Below are positions 1 through 7,232 of a stretch of 64,000 bases of DNA, in pieces. A model generated the notes under the pieces. It made no database searches. It was given only the letters and a program-made list of their open reading frames with translations, and was not told where the DNA came from. The position numbers and the translations under genes are program-made. The stretch's first letter is position 1. Every line of letters begins with the position of its first letter. Origin of the DNA: Myceligenerans crystallogenes (lineage in GTDB: Bacteria > Actinomycetota > Actinomycetes > Actinomycetales > Cellulomonadaceae); assembly GCF_039529775.1 (NCBI RefSeq), contig NZ_BAAANL010000001.1, positions 310,001 through 374,000 on the forward strand, written 5' to 3'.

Positions 1-1
1 C

Positions 2-796
2 GGGTCGGGCCCGGCGTCGTCGTCCCCCTCCCCGTCGCGGGGCGGGGCGACGGACGACCCCGCCGGTGACGTCGTCGACGACGTCACGGACGGCGTGGGC
101 GACGTCGTCGACGGCGTGACCGGCGGCGGGGACGCCGCCGGGGGAGCAGGCGACGGGACGGACGGCGGCGCGAAGGACGACGGCACGGACAAGGCGTCCG
201 GCGAGAAGGCCGCCGAGATCTTCAGCGACGACCCGTCGGCCGAGGGGCTGTCCGTCGGCTACGTGTGCGACGGCGAGAAGAAGAGCGTCACCCTGCCGAT
301 GCTCCCGGCGGGCGAGGACAACACCCACACCTTCTCGCTCCCGGCCGACCTGAGGACGTCCGACCTGGAGATCAGCGGGATCCGGTCGATCGAGCTCGTC
401 TCCGTCCCGGTCACGCACGAGGCCGAGCGCCGTGACGTGCTGAAGATCGTCGCGGACCACGTCAAGACGCCGGGGTTCTGGCTCAAGACGTACGCGTACG
501 ACACCGCCGACGGCAAGCCCACGACGGCCGGCACGGACACGTCCGCCGGGTACGTCTCGATGGACGGCAGCGCGACGATGTACATCTCCGGGGTCAACCT
601 GGGCTGCCCGGACTTCGGGAAGATCGCCGAGGAGCCCCCGGCGACGATCGTCGCGTGGCTGCTGGCGCTGTCGGACGCCCAGATCGACCTGGTGGGCGCC
701 ACGAGCGACGTGCAGACCTGGTCCGGCTTCCGCGAACAGGTCTGGGGCGACCCGGAGCGCCCCATCGGCGAGGGCCCCGAGGCGGGCATGCCGTAG
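2..796 (+). CDS. Hypothetical protein, 5' end outside the window
   Basis: The frame is open from base 2, so the true start lies upstream and 264 residues are visible. The first part is low complexity, rich in Asp, Gly and Val with repeated GDVVD-type units, and looks like a linker. The last 170 or so residues look folded and contain two cysteines (in GYVCDGE and LGCPDF) and a run of beta-rich sequence. I do not recognise a family. The gene converges on the DUF4190 gene at 848 and ends just before a strong shared hairpin at 803-837. A GTG at 95 is available as an internal start but nothing favours it over an upstream one. Confidence 0.6.
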   Translation, partial: GSGPASSSPSPSRGGATDDPAGDVVDDVTDGVGDVVDGVTGGGDAAGGAGDGTDGGAKDDGTDKASGEKAAEIFSDDPSAEGLSVGYVCDGEKKSVTLPMLPAGEDNTHTFSLPADLRTSDLEISGIRSIELVSVPVTHEAERRDVLKIVADHVKTPGFWLKTYAYDTADGKPTTAGTDTSAGYVSMDGSATMYISGVNLGCPDFGKIAEEPPATIVAWLLALSDAQIDLVGATSDVQTWSGFREQVWGDPERPIGEGPEAGMP

Positions 797-802
797 CCGC
801 CC

Positions 803-837
803 GCCGGCTCGGCGGTACCCGCACCCGCCGGGCCGGC
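803..837. terminator. Bidirectional terminator hairpin
   Basis: Two 6-bp blocks, GCCGGC and CGGCGG, pair with CCGCCG and GCCGGC around a 9-nt loop, giving a 13-bp stem with one G-U wobble. It sits between two convergent stop codons (794-796 on + and 848-850 on -). There is no U-tract, which is usual for high-GC actinobacteria. Confidence 0.6.
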
Positions 838-847
838 AGGGACCGCC

Positions 848-1627
848 CTACTTGGCGGTGCCCTGGACGGACTTCTTCAGCGGCGACCCGTCCATGGTCA
901 TCGCGTAGCAGGTGATCCAGCGGTCACCGAGCGTCCACGACGCGTTGGTCGGGTAGAGGTAGCCCATGTCCAGCACCGAGGTCTGGAAGTCCGTTCCGAC
1001 GTAGCTCTCGAAGAGCTTGTTGCACTCCTTGCCGGCGGCGGCGTCGACGCGCTTCTGGCCGGGGTAGTCCCCGTCCGGGAAGGTGTACGCCCCGATCACC
1101 TCGCCCCTGTGCGGCCCGTCGCACCCGGTGCGGGTCATGGTGTCGAGGGTGGGGATCCCGGCGTCGGACAGGAAACAGGTTCCCTCCTCCATCGTGATGC
1201 TCTCCGACAGACCCTGCTCGTATCCCGACCGGAGGCCTTCCTGGAAGTCCTCGTTGCCGGCGATCGACACGAGGGACACGAGGACGGCGATCCCCGCGAC
1301 GATCTCGAGCACGCCGAGCACGATGCCGGCGATCGCGAGCCCGCGGCCGCCCTGGCCCGACTTCTTGATCCGCGTCAGGGAGACGATGCCGAGGATGACC
1401 GGGACGAGGCCGAGGCCGAGGATCGCCGTGATGAGCGCGGCGAGGGAGAAGCCGTCCGTGCCCGAGGGCTGGGGCCGGCCCGCCGGATCGGGGTAGCCGC
1501 CCGGGGTGGTCTGGTAGGGGCCGGCCGCGGCCAGGGACGGCTGGCCGCCCTGGGACGGCGCGTACGGGTTGGAGCCGGCAGCGGGATACTGCGCGCCGGG
1601 CTGGGGAACGCCTGGGTCGAAGGTCAC
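848..1627 (-). CDS. DUF4190 / septum-formation-domain membrane protein
   Basis: 259 residues from a GTG at 1627. Residues 1-58 are a Pro/Gly/Gln/Tyr-rich cytoplasmic tail. Residues 60-121 hold two membrane helices separated by a short basic loop (RIKKSGQGGRG), the DUF4190 pattern. The C-terminal 115 residues have spaced cysteines (GTCFLSD, RTGCDGPHRGEV, KECNKLF, WITCYAM), resembling the actinobacterial Septum_form domain. Longer in-frame translations upstream run through menF antisense and were discarded. A possible -10 (TACGGT) lies 8 nt before the start, so the mRNA may be nearly leaderless. The exact cellular role is unknown; an envelope location is likely. Confidence 0.75.
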   Translation of the reverse strand: MTFDPGVPQPGAQYPAAGSNPYAPSQGGQPSLAAAGPYQTTPGGYPDPAGRPQPSGTDGFSLAALITAILGLGLVPVILGIVSLTRIKKSGQGGRGLAIAGIVLGVLEIVAGIAVLVSLVSIAGNEDFQEGLRSGYEQGLSESITMEEGTCFLSDAGIPTLDTMTRTGCDGPHRGEVIGAYTFPDGDYPGQKRVDAAAGKECNKLFESYVGTDFQTSVLDMGYLYPTNASWTLGDRWITCYAMTMDGSPLKKSVQGTAK

Positions 1628-1651
1628 GGGAACAGACCGTAATGACGTATC

Positions 1652-1677
1652 GGGGCCGTCCACCCCGAACCGGCCCC
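1652..1677 (-). terminator. Hairpin downstream of menF
   Basis: GGGGCCG and CGGCCCC form a perfect 7-bp stem around a 12-nt loop, between the menF stop (1732) and the start of the next minus-strand gene (1627). Confidence 0.4.
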
Positions 1678-1731
1678 ATCGGCCGTGTTCGTATCCGGAT
1701 CGTGACAGGCGGACGGCGGTCCGGGTGCCGC

Positions 1732-3081
1732 TCAGTCCATGCCGAGGGCGTACCGCATCGGCTCGAGCTTCGCCTCGGACTCCGCGAGTTCCGCGACCGG
1801 GTCCGACGCCGCGACGATGCCGCACCCCGCGAACAGCCGCACGCGCCGCGGGTCGCGCTCCGACAGCTCCGCCGAGCGCAGCGCGATGCCCCACTCGCCG
1901 TCGCCGTCGGCCCCGACCCACCCGACCGGGCCCGCGTAGCGTGCCCGGTCCAGGCCCTCGATCTCGCGGATCAGGCCCCGCGCCGCCACGGTCGGCGTGC
2001 CGCACACGGCGGCGCTCGGGTGCAGGGCCGCCGCCAGGGAGAGGGACGACGGCGGCCGGGTGCCTCCCCGGGACCCGTCGAGCACGGCGGTGACGTCCGT
2101 GGCCAGGTGCATCACGTTGGGCAGGTGCAGCACGAACGGCGCCTCGGGCACGTTCATCGACGAGCAGTACGGCTCCAGCGCGGCCGCGACGGAGCGCGCC
2201 GCGTAGGTATGTTCCTCGCGGTCCTTCGGCGAGCTCGCGAGCCGGGCCGCGTTGAGCAGGTCCGCCTCGTCGTGGCCGGGGCCGCGGGTGCGGCGGATCG
2301 TGCCGGCCAGCACCCGGGAGGTGACGAGTCCCTTCTCGCTGCGCACCAGCAGCTCCGGCGTCGCGCCCACCAGGCCGTCGACGCTGAACGTCCAGCAGGA
2401 CTCGTACCCCTGGGCGAGCCGCCGCAGCAGGTGGCGCGGGTCCACGGGGCGCTCGGCCGTGGCGACGACGTCGCGCGCGAGCACGACCTTGTCCAGCTCG
2501 TGCGTCCTGATCCGGGCGACGCCCTCGGCCACGACGGACTTCCAGTCCTCCGCAGCCACGGAGCCGTCGGCGCAGGTCACGCGGCCGGGCGCGGTGACCG
2601 CGACGTGCGGGTAGGCGTGCCGGAACGCGTCCGGGGCCGGGGCCGCGCGGTCGCCGACCAGCTCGATCGTCGTCGTCCAGCACTCGCCGTCGCGGCGGCC
2701 GGCGACGACGCGCGGCACGATCAGGGCGCCGCACGCGCGTGTCGGGTCCTCGGACTCGTCGCCGGGGACGACGTCGTCGAACGCGAACGAGCCGAAGGCG
2801 ATCGGGCCGGTGCCGGGGACGCCGACGTCGTCGTGCACCTCCGCGCCGATCAGGACCTGGTGCCAGGCGTGCTCGGCGTCGGCGAACCGGCCGGGGCCGA
2901 ACGTCTCGAACCGCAGGGCCTCACCCCAGCCGACGACGCCGTCGCCGTGCCGCACCCAGCTCAGCGGGCGGGTGTCCGGGAGAAGATCGACGAGCGCCGT
3001 CAGCGACTGGGGCAGATCCGCGGTGCGGGAGGTCCGGACCACGAGCCGGGGCGGCGCGAGCGGGGGCGCGATAACACTCAT
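1732..3081 (-). CDS. menF: Isochorismate synthase
   Basis: 449 residues, the usual length for MenF/EntC enzymes, which convert chorismate to isochorismate, the first committed step to menaquinone. The C-terminal two thirds form a chorismate-binding domain: DKVVLARD, the GATPELLV block, SRVLAGTIRRTRG, LHPSAAVCGTP and the final FAGCGIVAASDP are all recognisable. The start is the ATG at 3081; an AGAATA complement gives a possible -10 (TATTCT) 8 nt upstream, and GGGGAG could instead be a ribosome site. A siderophore-type EntC is possible by sequence alone, but the neighbouring menG and menJ genes favour menaquinone. The gene is 63 bp downstream of menG on the same strand. Confidence 0.85.
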   Translation of the reverse strand: MSVIAPPLAPPRLVVRTSRTADLPQSLTALVDLLPDTRPLSWVRHGDGVVGWGEALRFETFGPGRFADAEHAWHQVLIGAEVHDDVGVPGTGPIAFGSFAFDDVVPGDESEDPTRACGALIVPRVVAGRRDGECWTTTIELVGDRAAPAPDAFRHAYPHVAVTAPGRVTCADGSVAAEDWKSVVAEGVARIRTHELDKVVLARDVVATAERPVDPRHLLRRLAQGYESCWTFSVDGLVGATPELLVRSEKGLVTSRVLAGTIRRTRGPGHDEADLLNAARLASSPKDREEHTYAARSVAAALEPYCSSMNVPEAPFVLHLPNVMHLATDVTAVLDGSRGGTRPPSSLSLAAALHPSAAVCGTPTVAARGLIREIEGLDRARYAGPVGWVGADGDGEWGIALRSAELSERDPRRVRLFAGCGIVAASDPVAELAESEAKLEPMRYALGMD

Positions 3082-3144
3082 CGCTCCCCAGAATAGGCCG
3101 CCGCGCTCCCGCCGAGGTAGGGCCGCGGGCTGTGACGTACGGCC

Positions 3145-3840
3145 TCAGGCCGGGCGGGTGCCGCGGTGCAGGGCGACGATGCCGCCCGAGACGTTGCGGT
3201 ACTGGACCGGCTTCCAGCCGGCCTCCAGCATGAGCTTCGCCAGGGCGACCTGGTCCGGCCAGCTGCGGATCGACTCCGTGAGGTACTCGTACGAGCCCTT
3301 GTCCTGCCCGGCGGCGCCCGCCATCACGGGGAGCGCGCGCATCAGGTACTCCCGGTAGGCCACCCGGAACGGCATCCACGTGGGCGTGGAGAACTCGGCG
3401 ATCACCACGCGGCCGCCGGGGCGGGTCACGCGCAGCATCTCGCGCAGGGCGGCGGAGGTGTCCACGACGTTGCGCAGGCCGAAGCTGATCGTGACGACGT
3501 CGAACGCGCCGTCGGCGAACGGCAGCTTCGTCGCGTCGCCCGCGACGAACGGCAGGTCCGGGCGCCGCTCCTTGCCGACCTCGAGCATGCCGAGGCTGAA
3601 GTCGCTGGGCACCACGCGGGCGCCGTCCTCCACGAACGGGTCGCTCGACGTGCCGGTCCCGGCCGCGAGATCCAGGATCACGTCCCCGGGCCGCGCCGCG
3701 ACCGTCTCGCGCACCAGGCGTCGCCAGCGGCGGTCCTGGCCCAGCGAGATCACGTTGTTCGTGAGGTCGTAACGCCTGGCGATGCCGTCGAACATGGACG
3801 CGACTTCTTCGGGGTTCTTCTCCAGCCCGGCACGTGACAT
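3145..3840 (-). CDS. menG: Demethylmenaquinone methyltransferase
   Basis: 231 residues from the ATG at 3840 (MSRAGLEKNPEEVASMFDGIA). A class I SAM-dependent methyltransferase of the UbiE/MenG family, which methylates demethylmenaquinone in the last ring-modification step. Visible motifs are the family opening VASMFDGIARRYDLTNNV, the SAM-binding ILDLAAGTGTSSDPF and the FGLRNVVD block. The upstream extension to 3945 is rich in Arg/Gly/Pro, has no family similarity and lies in the regulatory region, so it was not used. It is divergent from menJ across a 230-bp region with CRP-type sites, and menF follows downstream. Confidence 0.9.
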   Translation of the reverse strand: MSRAGLEKNPEEVASMFDGIARRYDLTNNVISLGQDRRWRRLVRETVAARPGDVILDLAAGTGTSSDPFVEDGARVVPSDFSLGMLEVGKERRPDLPFVAGDATKLPFADGAFDVVTISFGLRNVVDTSAALREMLRVTRPGGRVVIAEFSTPTWMPFRVAYREYLMRALPVMAGAAGQDKGSYEYLTESIRSWPDQVALAKLMLEAGWKPVQYRNVSGGIVALHRGTRPA

Positions 3841-3930
3841 GAGGCAATGCTCCCACGCGCCGCGCCCGCCTTCCGGCGCCGGCCCCGCCGCCCGATCCCG
3901 GGGGCCGCCTCGCGGCCCCTCATCAGCGGG

Positions 3931-3946
3931 GGTGATGTAGATCACG
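3931..3946. promoter_or_regulatory. Second CRP/GlxR-like site (imperfect)
   Basis: GTGA-N6-TCAC at 3932-3945 matches 8 of the 10 conserved positions of the TGTGA-N6-TCACA consensus; it also reads as a perfect GTGAT-N4-ATCAC palindrome. It lies 77 bp upstream of the perfect site and close to the menG side of the divergent region. Confidence 0.4.
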
Positions 3947-3965
3947 GTCCCAAGTTAGGTTCACC

Positions 3966-3993
3966 TTGCTACCCAATGTCCGTCTCGTATGGC
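3966..3993 (+). promoter_or_regulatory. Possible menJ promoter
   Basis: TTGCTA (3966-3971) and TATGGC (3988-3993) are separated by 16 nt, a weak sigma-70-type match. If used, transcription would start a few bases before the CRP-type site, which would suit repression. A start downstream of the site cannot be excluded. Confidence 0.3.
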
Positions 3994-4007
3994 TAGTGTG
4001 GCGGTGT

Positions 4008-4023
4008 TGTGACAGGGTTCACA
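4008..4023. promoter_or_regulatory. Perfect CRP/GlxR-type operator
   Basis: TGTGA-cagggt-TCACA matches all ten conserved positions of the CRP-family palindrome. In actinobacteria the GlxR/Crp regulators bind this consensus and control respiratory genes. It stands 48 bp before the menJ GTG, at the head of the menJ-nuo operon. Confidence 0.65.
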
Positions 4024-4070
4024 AGGACCTGTCAGGACGCGGCATCGAGTTCACAAACGGGGGTGAGCAC

Positions 4071-5375
4071 GTGCAACACCGCAGCGACGACGCTGACGTC
4101 ATCGTGGTGGGCGCCGGCCCGGCCGGTTCGTCCACCGCGCACTGGTGCGCGTCCGCAGGGCTTGACGTCCTGCTCCTGGAGAAGGCGGAGTTCCCGCGCG
4201 ACAAGATCTGCGGCGACGGCCTGACGCCCCGCGCCGTGGCGGAACTCGCCCGGATGGGCGTCGCCACCGACGAGCGGGACGGCTGGATCCGCAACCGCGG
4301 CCTGCGCGTGCACGCCTCGGGCCGGTCGTGGGAGCTCGACTGGCCCGACCTGGCGTCCTTCCCGGCGTACGGCATGGCGCACGCCCGCAAGACGCTGGAC
4401 CACAAACTCGCGCAGCACGCCCAGGCGAGCGGCGCCAAGCTGCACACCCGGACCAAGGTCACGGGCGCGGTCACCGACGAGCGCACCGGCCGCGTCGCGG
4501 GCGTCACGGCGCAGCCGCTCGACGGCGCCGGGCGCCCGGACGGCCCGCAGCGCACGTTCCGCGCGCCCGTCGTCGTCGCCTCCGACGGCGTGAGCTCGCG
4601 CCTGGCGACCGGCGTCGGCCGGCTGCGGCGCGACGACCGCCCCATGGGCACGGCGGTGCGCGGCTACTACCGGACGCCCCTGCACGCCGACCCGTTCATG
4701 GAGTCGCACCTGGAGCTGTGGGCGGGCGAGCCCGGGAGGTCGGCGCTGCTGCCCGGCTACGGCTGGGTCTTCCCGCTCGGGGACGGCACCGCGAACGTGG
4801 GCCTCGGCAGCGTGCACAGCACGCCCGCCCGCCAGTCCGCGGCCGGGATCGACTACCGGTCGCTGCAGGACACCTGGCTGAGCAACTCCGCCCCGGCCGG
4901 GTCGGAGCTCTCCCCGGAGGCCGCCGTCGGCAGGGTGCGCGGCGCGGCCCTCCCGATGGGCTTCAACCGCGGGCCGCTGTACGACGCCGGCCTGCTGCTC
5001 GCAGGCGACGCCGCCGGGATGGTCTCCCCGTTCAACGGCGAGGGCATCGCCTACGGCCTCCAGGCCGGGCGCGTGGCCGCCGACGCGATCGTGACCTCCC
5101 GCCAGAAGCGGTCCGACGACGCGCGCGAGGCGGCCCTTGAGCAGTACACCGAGCGCATGCGCGGGGACCTGGGCGGTTACTACACCCTCGGCCGCTACTT
5201 CGTGCGGCTCATCGAGCAACCGCAGGTCATGCGTGCCTGCGTGAAGTACGGGCTGCCCCGCAAGGTCGTGATGCAGTTCGTGCTCAAGTTCCTGTCCGAC
5301 TGCTACGAGCCGAACGGCGGCGACTGGATCGACCGCACGATCGCTCTCCTGACGAAGGTGGTGCCACGCTCGTGA
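4071..5375 (+). CDS. menJ: Geranylgeranyl-reductase-family FAD protein (probable menaquinone reductase)
   Basis: 434 residues. The start is the GTG at 4071, just before the FAD-binding beta strand and preceded by GGGGGTGAG. Residues about 8-16 hold the Rossmann motif (VVGAGPAGS); FPRDKICGDGLTPRAV is the hallmark of the geranylgeranyl reductase family; a second FAD motif, LLAGDAAGMVSPFNGEGI, follows. In mycobacteria MenJ reduces one double bond of the menaquinone side chain. The position between menG and complex I, with a polyprenyl synthase after nuoN, supports that role. A general chlorophyll/archaeal-lipid-type reductase is the alternative but less likely here. The end overlaps a 14-codon mini-ORF that leads towards nuoA. 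Confidence 0.8.
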   Translation: MQHRSDDADVIVVGAGPAGSSTAHWCASAGLDVLLLEKAEFPRDKICGDGLTPRAVAELARMGVATDERDGWIRNRGLRVHASGRSWELDWPDLASFPAYGMAHARKTLDHKLAQHAQASGAKLHTRTKVTGAVTDERTGRVAGVTAQPLDGAGRPDGPQRTFRAPVVVASDGVSSRLATGVGRLRRDDRPMGTAVRGYYRTPLHADPFMESHLELWAGEPGRSALLPGYGWVFPLGDGTANVGLGSVHSTPARQSAAGIDYRSLQDTWLSNSAPAGSELSPEAAVGRVRGAALPMGFNRGPLYDAGLLLAGDAAGMVSPFNGEGIAYGLQAGRVAADAIVTSRQKRSDDAREAALEQYTERMRGDLGGYYTLGRYFVRLIEQPQVMRACVKYGLPRKVVMQFVLKFLSDCYEPNGGDWIDRTIALLTKVVPRS

Positions 5376-5416
5376 AGCGACACCTCAAGGTCATCTCACC
5401 GAAGGTCATCTCATGA
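5372..5416 (+). CDS. Mini-ORF 1 of the menJ-nuoA junction
   Basis: GTG at 5372 overlaps the menJ stop (GTGA) and encodes 14 residues (MKRHLKVISPKVIS if GTG is read as Met); its TGA overlaps the ATG of mini-ORF 2. It contains a direct repeat of KVIS (AAGGTCATCTCA twice). It may serve re-initiation rather than make a functional peptide. Confidence 0.35.
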   Translation: MKRHLKVISPKVIS

Positions 5417-5445
5417 AGGTCAGTACATCGAAGGTCGCATCATGA
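5413..5445 (+). CDS. Mini-ORF 2 of the menJ-nuoA junction
   Basis: ATG at 5413 overlaps the stop of mini-ORF 1 (ATGA) and encodes MKVSTSKVAS; its TGA overlaps the nuoA ATG (ATGA). GAAGGTC units precede it and recur inside it, so each start has a similar purine-rich leader. Probably part of a translational relay into nuoA. Confidence 0.35.
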   Translation: MKVSTSKVAS

Positions 5446-5801
5446 ATCCTTACGTTCCCATCCTCATCCTCATGGGGATCGGCGCCGTGCTCGCCCTGGG
5501 CGGCGTGGGCGCCAGCGCGATCATCGGCCCGAAGCGCTACAACCGCGCCAAGCTCGACGCGTACGAGTGCGGCATCGAGCCGACGCCGCACGCGACCGGC
5601 GGCGGGCGCCTGCCGATCAAGTACTACCTCGTGGCGATGACGTTCATCGTCTTCGACATCGAGGTGGTCTTCCTCTACCCGTGGGCGGTCGATTTCACGG
5701 CCCTCGCCACGTTCGGACTGGTCGCGATGTTCGCCTTCCTGGCGCTCATCACGGTCCCGTTCGTCTACGAGTGGCGCCGCGGCGGGTTCGACTGGGTCTG
5801 A
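5442..5801 (+). CDS. nuoA: NADH-quinone oxidoreductase subunit A
   Basis: 119 residues with three membrane helices (about 5-27, 63-85 and 90-110), the standard NuoA layout. The conserved loop after helix 1, KLDAYECGIEPT, and the KYYLVAMTFIVFDIEVVFLYPW block identify the family. NuoA lies at the junction of the membrane and peripheral arms of complex I near the quinone channel. It is the first nuo gene; its start overlaps the stop of mini-ORF 2. Confidence 0.95.
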   Translation: MNPYVPILILMGIGAVLALGGVGASAIIGPKRYNRAKLDAYECGIEPTPHATGGGRLPIKYYLVAMTFIVFDIEVVFLYPWAVDFTALATFGLVAMFAFLALITVPFVYEWRRGGFDWV

Positions 5802-5804
5802 GTC

Positions 5805-5903
5805 ATGACGCTGACGAAGGGCGCAGCGAGGGCGACTGCCGAGGAACGAGGCAGCCGCCCGCAGCAAGCACGAGGAAGCGTCACGAGGGCATCGGAAGGA
5901 TAG
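5805..5903 (+). CDS. Mini-ORF bridging nuoA and nuoB
   Basis: ATG at 5805, 3 nt after the nuoA stop, encodes 32 residues and ends at TAG 5901-5903, 4 nt before the nuoB ATG. It lies across hairpin element copy A, whose core translates as AEERGSRP; the equivalent ORF between nuoK and nuoL translates to AEERGTRP. It may be a by-product of a structured repeat or a real coupling ORF. Confidence 0.3.
   Translation: MTLTKGAARATAEERGSRPQQARGSVTRASEG
5806..5883 (+). repeat. Hairpin element copy A (nuoA-nuoB)
   Basis: Outer inverted repeat TGACGCT (5806-5812) / AGCGTCA (5877-5883). Inner stem GGGCGACTGCC (5830-5840) pairs with GGCAGCCGCCC (5850-5860) with one mismatch, around the loop GAGGAACGA. Copy B between nuoK and nuoL has the same loop with different, self-complementary stems. 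Confidence 0.6.
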
Positions 5904-5907
5904 AGAC

Positions 5908-6459
5908 ATGGGTGTCGAGGAAGCGCCGTCCGGATTTCTCCTGACGACGATCGAGGACTTCGCCGGGTACATGCGCAAGGCGTCGATGTGGCCGGTCACC
6001 TTCGGCCTGGCCTGCTGCGCCATCGAGATGATGGCCGCGGGCACATCGCGCTTCGACCTGTCGCGGTTCGGCATGGAGGTCTTCCGCGCGTCGCCGCGCC
6101 AGGCGGACCTGATGATCGTGGCCGGGCGCGTCAGCCAGAAGATGGCGCCGGTGGTGCGCCAGGTCTACGACCAGATGAGCGAGCCCAAGTGGGTGCTGTC
6201 CATGGGCGTGTGCGCGTCGTCGGGCGGCATGTTCAACAACTACGCGATCGTGCAGGGCGTCGACCACATCCTGCCGGTCGACATCTACCTGCCCGGCTGC
6301 CCGCCGCGCCCCGAGATGCTGATCAACGCGATCCTCGCCCTGCACGAGCAGGTCAGGAACGAGCCGCTCGGCGGCAACCGGGCCGAGATCGCCCGCGCGG
6401 CCGAGGCCGCCGCCATGGAGGCGACCCCGACCTCTCTCCAGAAGGGTCTGTTGCGGTGA
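5908..6459 (+). CDS. nuoB: NADH-quinone oxidoreductase subunit B
   Basis: 183 residues. Binds cluster N2, the last [4Fe-4S] centre before quinone. The tandem cysteines of FGLACCAIEMMA, the Cys in VCASSGGMFNNY and the C-terminal LPGCPPRPE provide the ligands. The N-terminus MGVEEAPSGFLLTTIEDFAG is typical of actinobacterial NuoB. GGAAGGA lies 9 nt upstream of the ATG. The stop overlaps the nuoC GTG by 3 nt within GTGA. Confidence 0.97.
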   Translation: MGVEEAPSGFLLTTIEDFAGYMRKASMWPVTFGLACCAIEMMAAGTSRFDLSRFGMEVFRASPRQADLMIVAGRVSQKMAPVVRQVYDQMSEPKWVLSMGVCASSGGMFNNYAIVQGVDHILPVDIYLPGCPPRPEMLINAILALHEQVRNEPLGGNRAEIARAAEAAAMEATPTSLQKGLLR

Positions 6460-7232
6460 CTGATGACAAGGCGGTCCCTTCGGGGGCCGACGGCGGGGCC
6501 GGCGACGGCGGGCGCGCGGAGCTCGAACGCCCCGTGAACCACCTGGAGATCGTCGAGGTGCGCACGGGCATGTTCGGCGCGCGCGGCTCGGGCGACACGT
6601 CCGGGTACGGCGGGCTGGTCAAGCCCGTCGCGATGCCGGGCGCGACGCCGCGCCCGTACGGCAGCTGGTTCGACCGCGTCGTGGAGGTGCTCGCGGAGGT
6701 ACTGCGGGACGGCGGCACCGACCCCGCGGCCGCGATCGAGAAGGTCGTCGTGGACCGGCACGGCGCGGAGTCGCCGGACGCGCCGCAGGCCGAGCTGACC
6801 CTGCATATCGCGCGCGAGCACCTCCTGGCCGTGTGCCAGGCGCTGCGCGACGACCAGGACCTGCGGTTCGAGCTGTCGCTCGGCGTCTCCGGCGTGCACT
6901 ACCCGCACGAGACCGGCCGCGAGCTGCACGCCGTGTACCACCTGGTCTCCGTGACCCACAACCGCCGCCTCCGCGTGGAGACGACGGCGCCCGACGCGGA
7001 TCCCCGGATCCCGTCCACCACGTCCGTGTACCCGGCCAACGACTGGCACGAGCGCGAGACGTACGACTTCTTCGGCATCGTGTTCACCGGCCATCCCGGC
7101 CTGGCGCGCATCCAGATGCCGGACGACTGGGAGGGCCACCCGCAGCGGAAGGACTACCCGCTGGGCGGCATCCCGGTCGAGTACAAGGGGGCCACCGTGC
7201 CCCCGCCCGACACGAGGAGGGCTTACTCGTGA
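6456..7232 (+). CDS. nuoC: NADH-quinone oxidoreductase subunit C
   Basis: 258 residues from the GTG at 6456, inside the nuoB stop. The first 30 residues are acidic and Gly-rich, a lineage-specific tail. The 30-kDa-subunit core follows, ending with the signature RETYDFFGIVFTGHPGLARIQMPDDWEGHPQRKDYPLGG. NuoC packs against NuoD in the peripheral arm near cluster N2. It is separate from nuoD here, unlike the fused nuoCD of enterobacteria; its stop overlaps the nuoD GTG. Confidence 0.96.
   Translation: MTDDKAVPSGADGGAGDGGRAELERPVNHLEIVEVRTGMFGARGSGDTSGYGGLVKPVAMPGATPRPYGSWFDRVVEVLAEVLRDGGTDPAAAIEKVVVDRHGAESPDAPQAELTLHIAREHLLAVCQALRDDQDLRFELSLGVSGVHYPHETGRELHAVYHLVSVTHNRRLRVETTAPDADPRIPSTTSVYPANDWHERETYDFFGIVFTGHPGLARIQMPDDWEGHPQRKDYPLGGIPVEYKGATVPPPDTRRAYS

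Noticed and set aside
1642..3096. 484-residue + strand frame over menF
   Set aside because: Shadow of a recognisable isochorismate synthase on the other strand.
3954..3971. DtxR/IdeR-like box upstream of menJ
   Set aside because: Only the TTAGGTT half is present; the complementary half is missing, so iron regulation is not supported.
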